From JAAZNO01 sp012798275 (lineage in GTDB: Bacteria > Chloroflexota > Anaerolineae > B4-G1 > SLSP01), in assembly GCA_035347995.1 (NCBI GenBank), contig DAOPQD010000067.1, forward strand, positions 1 to 18,580: a DNA stretch of 18,580 bases, given 5' to 3'. The translations under genes and the position numbers were made by a program. Below are positions 14,571 to 18,580 of this stretch, piece by piece. The first letter of the stretch is position 1. Each line of letters begins with the position of its first letter. The notes below the pieces were generated by a model, which was not told where the DNA came from, searched no databases, and was given only the letters and a program-made list of their open reading frames with translations.

Positions 14571-15788
14571 CTACGATTGACGGGTGAATTTTTCATTCGA
14601 GGACAGAAATTCTTCGAGTACGAGGCAGGCCGCGCCCATGCAGACGGCATCCTGCCCAAATTCACACAGGCCGATGTGCAGGTTGGCAGCAGAGAGAGGC
14701 AGAGAGTATTTCTTCACCGCTTGAATAATGTCTTCCAGGATCGCTTCGCCCACCAGCAGACCGGCCCAACCGCCGATGACGATCCGTTCCGGGTTGAACA
14801 GGTTGACCAGGTTGGCAATCCCCGCGCCGAGCATTTCGGCAGTCACCTGAAAAACTTCCCGCGCCACCGGGTCATTTTCCTTATAGGCCTGGACAATCTG
14901 GGTCAGGATGGTAAGTTCCTCCTCTTTTTCCGCAGAGGCGCGCGTTATCTGCGCCAACTCGTCGTAAGTGGCGATGATGCCGGGCGCGCCAGCATAGGCC
15001 TCCAGACAGCCCCGGCTGCCACAGCGGCAAGGGCGCCCGGACAGGACAATTTTGGTGTGCCCCCACTCCCCCGCGCTATTGGTCGCCCCGCGATACAGCG
15101 TCCCTTTGGTGATGATGCCGGCGCCGATCCCCGTGCCGATCAGGATGACGACCATGTCCTGCACGCCGCGTCCGGCCCCGAACCAGGATTCCGCCAGGGC
15201 CATCGCCTTGGCGCCGTTATCCACGTAGACCGGAAGATCGAGCTGTTCTTCGAGCATCTCCAGCAGGCGGACAGGTTTCCAGTCCCACAGGGGTGCCGCC
15301 ACAACGACTTGCCCATTATGTTCCACCACGCCAGGCACGCCGACCCCAACTCCAAGGATAGTTTCCCGCCGGATGTGAGTGCTGGAAATCAGGTCCGTCA
15401 GGTTTTCCACAATAATTTTGACGCAGGTCAGGGGGGCATTTTTGTCGGTCGAAATCGTTTCGCGAGCAGTGGCCAGTTTATGCCGGGTAAAGTCAAACAG
15501 CTCAATCTGCACGTGGGTTTCTCCCAGGTCAATGCCCACCAGGTAACCATACTGCGGATTAATGTCGAGAAGGATACGGGGGCGTCCGCCCAAAGACTCT
15601 TCCATTCCCTTTTCGATCAACACCCCGTCTTCGAACATTTCGCCAGTCACGTTAGTCACTGTGCTGGGGCTGAGATCGGTCTGCGCGCTCAATTCGAGAC
15701 GACTCAGCGGCCCATTCAGGTAAAGTCTCCGCAGGATCGCCTGGTAATTTACCCGGCGGAGTTCGACTGTGCGGTGAGGCGGCTTCAT
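14571..15788 (-). CDS. ROK-family transcriptional repressor
   Basis: The product is 405 residues from ATG 15786-15788. An N-terminal winged helix-turn-helix (about residues 10-65, ILRRLYLNGPLSRLELSAQT, SPSTVTNVTGEM) is joined to a ROK sugar-kinase-like domain. That domain shows the GIDLGETHVQIELFD strand, GVGVGVPGVV, sugar-contact DN (190-191), GTGIGAG, ExGH (241-244) and the zinc site CxCGxxGC (Cys254, Cys256, Cys261). This architecture is that of NagC/XylR repressors, which bind sugar or sugar phosphate and release DNA. It is the first gene of the minus-strand locus, 277 bases before the GH30 gene, so it probably senses the imported sugar. Its own promoter contains a palindromic candidate operator, implying autoregulation. 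Confidence 0.93.
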   Translation of the reverse strand: MKPPHRTVELRRVNYQAILRRLYLNGPLSRLELSAQTDLSPSTVTNVTGEMFEDGVLIEKGMEESLGGRPRILLDINPQYGYLVGIDLGETHVQIELFDFTRHKLATARETISTDKNAPLTCVKIIVENLTDLISSTHIRRETILGVGVGVPGVVEHNGQVVVAAPLWDWKPVRLLEMLEEQLDLPVYVDNGAKAMALAESWFGAGRGVQDMVVILIGTGIGAGIITKGTLYRGATNSAGEWGHTKIVLSGRPCRCGSRGCLEAYAGAPGIIATYDELAQITRASAEKEEELTILTQIVQAYKENDPVAREVFQVTAEMLGAGIANLVNLFNPERIVIGGWAGLLVGEAILEDIIQAVKKYSLPLSAANLHIGLCEFGQDAVCMGAACLVLEEFLSSNEKFTRQS

Positions 15789-15971
15789 AATCCTTCTTTA
15801 CTTATCGGCAACAAGCATGGCGCAGACTAAAGTTTGCTCTAGGATTGCTATTTGCGCGACTCGTTGTGAGCCGCAGGCTTTGATTTTATCTTTCACCCAC
15901 GCTTTTCCGTGAGTGGCAGGCGACAAGGGTTAACCGTAAGCCCTTATGGCGTCAGATTAAGTGACGATACT

Positions 15972-16000
15972 ATTTTACTACTTAAATTAAGTCTTGTCAA
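15972..16000 (-). promoter_or_regulatory. Near-consensus sigma-70-type promoter of the ROK/carbohydrate locus
   Basis: On the minus strand TTGACA (plus 15995-16000) and TAAAAT (plus 15972-15977) are separated by exactly 17 bases. The -35 is perfect and the -10 is one base off. The start would be near 15965, leaving a leader of about 175 bases before the ROK ATG. The leader contains small dyads (for example CACG/CGTG around 15898-15911) but no riboswitch I recognise. Confidence 0.75.
15980..15992. promoter_or_regulatory. Candidate ROK operator inside the promoter spacer
   Basis: ACTTAAATTAAGT is a perfect 13-base palindrome (6-base arms, one central base) placed wholly between the -35 and -10. 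A second TTAAGT half-site lies at 15957-15962, about 30 bases away near the start of transcription, with a degenerate partner. AT-rich palindromes overlapping the promoter are typical sites of NagC/XylR-type repressors. Binding would block RNA polymerase directly. Confidence 0.6.
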
Positions 16001-16126
16001 TAGCAAATTTTCACTCCGCGCGAGCTCTCCTGCATCAGCATGGCGTTGGCGCCCTCCATGTCACACCTGCATTCCCTTCACGTGAGCATGACGGATACCC
16101 CTGCATGATCGCAGCCAGGGGCCATT

Positions 16127-16154
16127 TTGCTTTTCCTGCCAAATAAGGTATCCT
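16127..16154 (+). promoter_or_regulatory. Weak candidate promoter for the dehydrogenase gene
   Basis: TTGCTT (16127-16132) and TATCCT (16149-16154) are 16 bases apart. Both hexamers deviate from consensus. It is the best pair upstream of the start at 16212. Confidence 0.25.
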
Positions 16155-16172
16155 CGTGACACAATTCAACAT

Positions 16173-16194
16173 GGCGGCCCGGCGCGGGGCCGCC
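16173..16194 (+). promoter_or_regulatory. GC-rich hairpin next to the dehydrogenase ribosome site
   Basis: GGCGGCCC (16173-16180) pairs with GGGCCGCC (16187-16194) over a six-base loop. It ends six bases before the GGAG ribosome site (16201-16204), so it could affect translation or protect the 5' end. Confidence 0.45.
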
Positions 16195-16211
16195 GTTCAA
16201 GGAGACCCGCC

Positions 16212-17165
16212 ATGAAGATTATCGTGCCCGAATTCATGCTGCCGTACCTCGAAGCGCGCGCCTGCACGCTGTTCGCTGCCTGCGACTTCATCGTGCTGGA
16301 TCAGCGCGGCCAGCCGCAAGGGGATCCCGCCGGCGCGGAGGTGCTCATGCTGCCCTGGCAGCTGTCCCCCGAAATCAGACAGGCTCTCTACAGCCTGCCC
16401 TCGCTCAAATGGGTGCACACTATCAGCGCCGGGGTCGAGCAGGCGCTCGATGAGACCCTGCGCGCTGCCCCCATCACGCTCACCAACGCCCGCGGCGTTT
16501 TCGACCTGCCCATCGCGGAGACGGTGATCACCTACCTGCTGATGATCGTCAAGCAGATGCCCGTCTTCATGGCACAGCAGCGCGCCCATCAGTGGAAGAA
16601 ACAGCCGCTGCGAGAGCTTGCCGGGCTGACGGTCGGCCTCATCGGCCTGGGGAGCATCGGCGCGGAAATCGCCCGCCTCTGCCGCGCGCTGGGGATGCGC
16701 GTCCTGGCCACGCGCCGCCATCCAGAGGACGGCGCTCCCAACGTAGATCAGCTCTTGCCACTGGAGCAGCTAGAGACCCTGCTCGCGCAGGTGGATTTTG
16801 TGGTGCTGGCCGTCCCCCTCACCGGGGAGACGCGGGGGATGATCGGCGAGGCCCAACTCCGCGCGCTGCGGCCCGGCGCGTGGCTGATCAATATCGCGCG
16901 GGGCGCCATTGTGGACGAGCCGGCGCTCATTCAAGCACTGCAGGACGGGCAGCTGGGTGGGGCCGCGCTCGACGTCTTCGCCCAGGAGCCGCTGCCGCCG
17001 GATTCGCCGCTGTGGGACATGGAAAATGTCATCCTCACGCCGCACAACTCGTGGAGCACGCCGCACATGGAGGAACGCGAGGCCACTCTGTTCCTGGACA
17101 ACCTGGAGCGTTACATGCAGGGCTTGCCGCTGCGGCAGGTGGTGGATAAAACGCTCGGCTACTGA
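16212..17165 (+). CDS. D-isomer-specific 2-hydroxyacid dehydrogenase (GhrA/SerA-like family)
   Basis: The product is 317 residues from ATG 16212, seven bases after GGAG. The substrate domain is split around the nucleotide domain, as is usual for this family. It has the Rossmann motif GLGSIG (145-150), catalytic Arg230 (NIARGAIVDE), Glu259 (DVFAQEPLP) and His278 (LTPHNSW). The second strand ends in ATRRHP (about 166-171), with Arg where NAD enzymes carry Asp, which favours NADP(H). The enzyme reversibly reduces a 2-keto acid to the D-2-hydroxyacid; glyoxylate or hydroxypyruvate are usual substrates of similar proteins, but the substrate is not evident here. It is divergent from the ROK gene and convergent with the LPxTG gene, and does not belong to the sugar operon. 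Confidence 0.92.
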   Translation: MKIIVPEFMLPYLEARACTLFAACDFIVLDQRGQPQGDPAGAEVLMLPWQLSPEIRQALYSLPSLKWVHTISAGVEQALDETLRAAPITLTNARGVFDLPIAETVITYLLMIVKQMPVFMAQQRAHQWKKQPLRELAGLTVGLIGLGSIGAEIARLCRALGMRVLATRRHPEDGAPNVDQLLPLEQLETLLAQVDFVVLAVPLTGETRGMIGEAQLRALRPGAWLINIARGAIVDEPALIQALQDGQLGGAALDVFAQEPLPPDSPLWDMENVILTPHNSWSTPHMEEREATLFLDNLERYMQGLPLRQVVDKTLGY

Positions 17166-17166
17166 A

Positions 17167-17225
17167 GCAGAAGACATGGGCCAGCGACGGCAGGCGCGCA
17201 TGACCTGCCGTCGCTGGCGTTCTGC
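17167..17225. terminator. Strong hairpin between convergent genes, probable bidirectional terminator
   Basis: A perfect 15-base stem (17180-17194 with 17204-17218) with a nine-base loop is extended by an outer GCAGAA (17167-17172) and TTCTGC (17220-17225) pairing. It lies between the stops of the dehydrogenase and the LPxTG gene. There is no long T run, so termination may need help, but placement and stem strength fit. Confidence 0.65.
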
Positions 17226-17240
17226 GGGACAGAGCCCCTG

Positions 17241-17822
17241 CTAACGGCGACGGCGACGCGCCAGCAGGCCGGCGGCTCCCGCAATCGTCATCTCAAGTCC
17301 GAACACAAGTCCCGCGCCGGCCAGGAAAGGCTGTTCGACCGCGCCAGTCTTGGGAAGTCGCCCCGCTCTCAGGCCAAACAACACCGCCGGGAAAGCCGTC
17401 CCGCCGGCGTCGGGGATGAGGGCCTTTTGCTGCACGGGAGTCGTGGCCACATAGCCCGCCGGGACGTGAAGGGTCACCGTCCAATCGCAGGCTGAGAGCA
17501 CCGGACCAAAATCTCCCGTCGCAAAAGTATGACCGTACTCATCTACCGAGCGGGGTTCGGAGTAGCCGACGACGGAGAAATCGCCGCAGCTGGCGGTGAA
17601 ATACACGCCGCCGAAACCGGGTTCCCAGGTTTCAGGCTTCGTGGGGGCGATAGGCCCATTGCCGTTGGGATGATTCCATTTGCCGTCGCCGTTCAAGTCG
17701 TGGAAGACAAAACCGTGGAGGATCGCCGTTCCAGGAGGCCAGTCCTGCGCGGGTCTGGCGGCCACCATCCCCAACGTCAACACCGCAAGGAGCAAAGCCA
17801 TGAGGCATCGCTGTCTGGACAT
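17241..17822 (-). CDS. LPxTG-anchored surface protein with SdrD-B-like domain
   Basis: The product is 193 residues from ATG 17820-17822, with AGGAGGGG just upstream; longer readings lack a ribosome site. It has an N-terminal signal peptide (MSRQRCLMALLLAVLTLGMV, cleavage likely after AARPA). A domain of about 110 residues begins LHGFVFHDLNGDGKWN and continues to EPGFGGVYFTAS, which matches the start of SdrD-B/prealbumin-like repeats with their Asp/Asn calcium-type loop. The C-terminus carries LPKTG (about residue 157), a hydrophobic stretch and RRRRR, a complete sortase sorting signal. It should be linked to the cell wall by a sortase, none of which is encoded in this window. Two Cys residues in the mature part (ASCGD, LSACD) could form a disulfide. 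The precise role is unknown; display or adhesion is inference. Confidence 0.85.
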   Translation of the reverse strand: MSRQRCLMALLLAVLTLGMVAARPAQDWPPGTAILHGFVFHDLNGDGKWNHPNGNGPIAPTKPETWEPGFGGVYFTASCGDFSVVGYSEPRSVDEYGHTFATGDFGPVLSACDWTVTLHVPAGYVATTPVQQKALIPDAGGTAFPAVLFGLRAGRLPKTGAVEQPFLAGAGLVFGLEMTIAGAAGLLARRRRR

Positions 17823-17859
17823 CTTCCCCTCCTTTTTGAAGAGCACCACACTGCAAGAC

Positions 17860-17873
17860 GCATCATTTGATGC
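17860..17873. promoter_or_regulatory. Palindrome at the predicted start of the LPxTG transcript
   Basis: GCATCA-TT-TGATGC is a perfect 14-base palindrome (two-base centre) placed just downstream of the -10. A repressor site is possible; the regulator is not identifiable. Confidence 0.4.
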
Positions 17874-17879
17874 AACTTC

Positions 17880-17908
17880 ATTGTACAACCGAATGCCCGC
17901 GACGGCAA
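17880..17908 (-). promoter_or_regulatory. Candidate promoter of the LPxTG gene
   Basis: On the minus strand TTGCCG (plus 17903-17908) and TACAAT (plus 17880-17885) are separated by 17 bases. The start would be near 17873, about 50 bases before the ATG. Confidence 0.5.
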
Positions 17909-18362
17909 GGAGCAGGCTTACGGGCGAGTGAGTCAACACGCTGCCCGGCGAGCGCATGTCATTCCAGAATGCCCGCTCCGCCAGAATTCCAGCTGCGGCG
18001 AGCGACAACGCCGCTCACCCTCTAGACCTTTCGCAGAAGCCTGCCTTTCATGCGCTCTTGCTTTCAGTGTACACTCAATTGTCGTTCGCAAGCATTTCAG
18101 ACGTGTTGCAATTTGAGGGCAGAAGAGCAAAAATGGGCGCGAAAGTCGCGCTACGCCGATTTGGTGCTATAGTGTTGTAAAGCAAGGCAGCCCGAAGCTC
18201 GCGTACCTTTACTGATTCGTGAAATTCGTGCCCATTCGGGGCCATTTTCCGAGGAGCCGCCAGGTGCTGGGGCACATCATTCAAGGCTGAAAATGTGCGG
18301 TAATTGTTCAGCCTGGCATCAGGTAGTTCGACGGCGATGGATGAACCTTTGTGAGCTGTAGC
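17909..18362. other. Intergenic stretch without a supported gene
   Basis: Short open frames here on both strands lack ribosome sites and recognisable motifs. I see only a small perfect hairpin GCGCGA-AAG-TCGCGC (18137-18151) and a short direct repeat of ATTCGTG near 18213-18228. No tRNA or other RNA gene was recognised. Confidence 0.5.
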
Positions 18363-18533
18363 TTTTGCCCCACCCCCTGCCCCCTCCCCGACGGCGCATA
18401 CGCCGTCGGGGAGGGGGAGAAAAAAAACAGGGGTTTTGCAGGCGGGCTACGCCCGCCTGCAAAACCCCACAAAAAAAGTTCCCCTTCCCCCCGCGCAGCG
18501 CGGGGGGAAGGGGCCAGGGGATAGGGGGCAAAA
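18363..18533. repeat. Composite palindromic element: three long hairpins in an outer stem (cloverleaf/cruciform potential)
   Basis: Hairpin 1 is 18380-18417 (17-bp perfect stem, loop CATA). Hairpin 2 is 18430-18468 (18-bp perfect stem, loop TAC). Hairpin 3 is 18481-18513 (15-bp perfect stem, loop CAG). The ends pair too: TTTTGCCCC (18363-18371) with GGGGCAAAA (18525-18533) and CCCCTG (18374-18379) with CAGGGG (18515-18520). Hairpins are joined by A-rich linkers (18418-18429 and 18469-18478). The imperfect terminal inverted repeats are like those of a small non-autonomous mobile repeat (MITE or REP/REPIN-like). No coding function is evident. Confidence 0.75.
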
Positions 18534-18580
18534 ATTGATTCTTAATCTTTAGCAACTGTCAGGAAATCTTCCGTTTTTTT

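Larger units (their letters stand above)
16001..16211. other. Rest of the divergent intergenic region (15789-16211)
   Basis: No gene is supported between the ROK and dehydrogenase starts. The half beyond 16000 holds a CCCCTG/CAGGGG dyad (16098-16121) followed by a T-rich stretch, the weak promoter at 16127-16154 and the hairpin at 16173-16194. The two genes are divergent, so the region carries both control regions. Confidence 0.5.

Noticed and set aside
14490..15830. Plus-strand open frame of 446 codons opposite the ROK gene
   Set aside because: Antisense of a clear ROK repressor; no motif or promoter of its own.
15789..15965. Known riboswitch in the ROK leader
   Set aside because: I could not match the leader to any conserved riboswitch core, including a c-di-GMP type fold; only small isolated dyads are present.
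17823..18362. Small genes or RNA genes right of the LPxTG gene
   Set aside because: The short frames lack ribosome sites and motifs, and no tRNA-like fold was recognised.
18319..18555. 78-codon minus-strand open frame
   Set aside because: It reads straight through the three-hairpin element; the composition is low-complexity and repeat-derived.

Overview
The window looks like a chromosomal segment of a GC-rich Gram-positive-type (monoderm) bacterium. Chloroflexota of the Anaerolineae kind are the best guess. This is an inference from three traits: lipoproteins whose lipobox is followed by Pro/Thr/Ala linkers, a Tat-type sugar-binding lipoprotein, and an LPxTG-anchored surface protein. The first ~1.74 kb is visibly AT-richer and may be a transferred island or a chimeric join.

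Layout. 1-1730: tail of an IS481-like transposase, a good promoter, an exported protein of unknown function (358-1542), then two terminator-like hairpins. 1755-1962: a remnant CRISPR array with two full 38-nt repeats, truncated repeats at both ends and no cas genes. It runs directly into a frameshifted transposase-like pseudogene (about 1954-2450).

2463-15788, all on the minus strand, is one large carbohydrate-use locus. In transcription order it holds: a ROK-family repressor, a GH30 glycoside hydrolase lipoprotein, a lipoprotein with three tandem jelly-roll carbohydrate-binding-like modules, a Tat/lipoprotein solute-binding protein, two permeases (MalF and MalG types), two MalK-type ATPases, a YesL/DUF624 membrane protein, and a third MalK-type ATPase. 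The last module of the GH30 enzyme is homologous to the three modules of the next lipoprotein. The enzyme and the binder therefore probably act on the same surface-bound polymer, most likely a beta-glucan or other beta-glucoside, and the ABC importer takes up the products. The ROK gene has a near-consensus promoter with a 13-bp palindrome inside its spacer, a probable autoregulatory operator. Strong hairpins flank the solute-binding-protein gene and probably set its expression apart from the rest of the operon.

16212-17165 (plus) is a D-2-hydroxyacid dehydrogenase, probably NADP-dependent. It converges across a 15-bp terminator hairpin with a small minus-strand LPxTG surface protein carrying an SdrD-B-like domain (17241-17822). 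The last ~750 bases hold no gene I can support. They do contain a striking element at 18363-18533: three long perfect hairpins enclosed by an outer stem, giving a potential cloverleaf or cruciform.

The most unusual points are three different MalK-type ATPases for one permease pair, the cysteine-paired module shared by enzyme and binder, the decayed CRISPR array fused to transposase debris, and the cloverleaf repeat.
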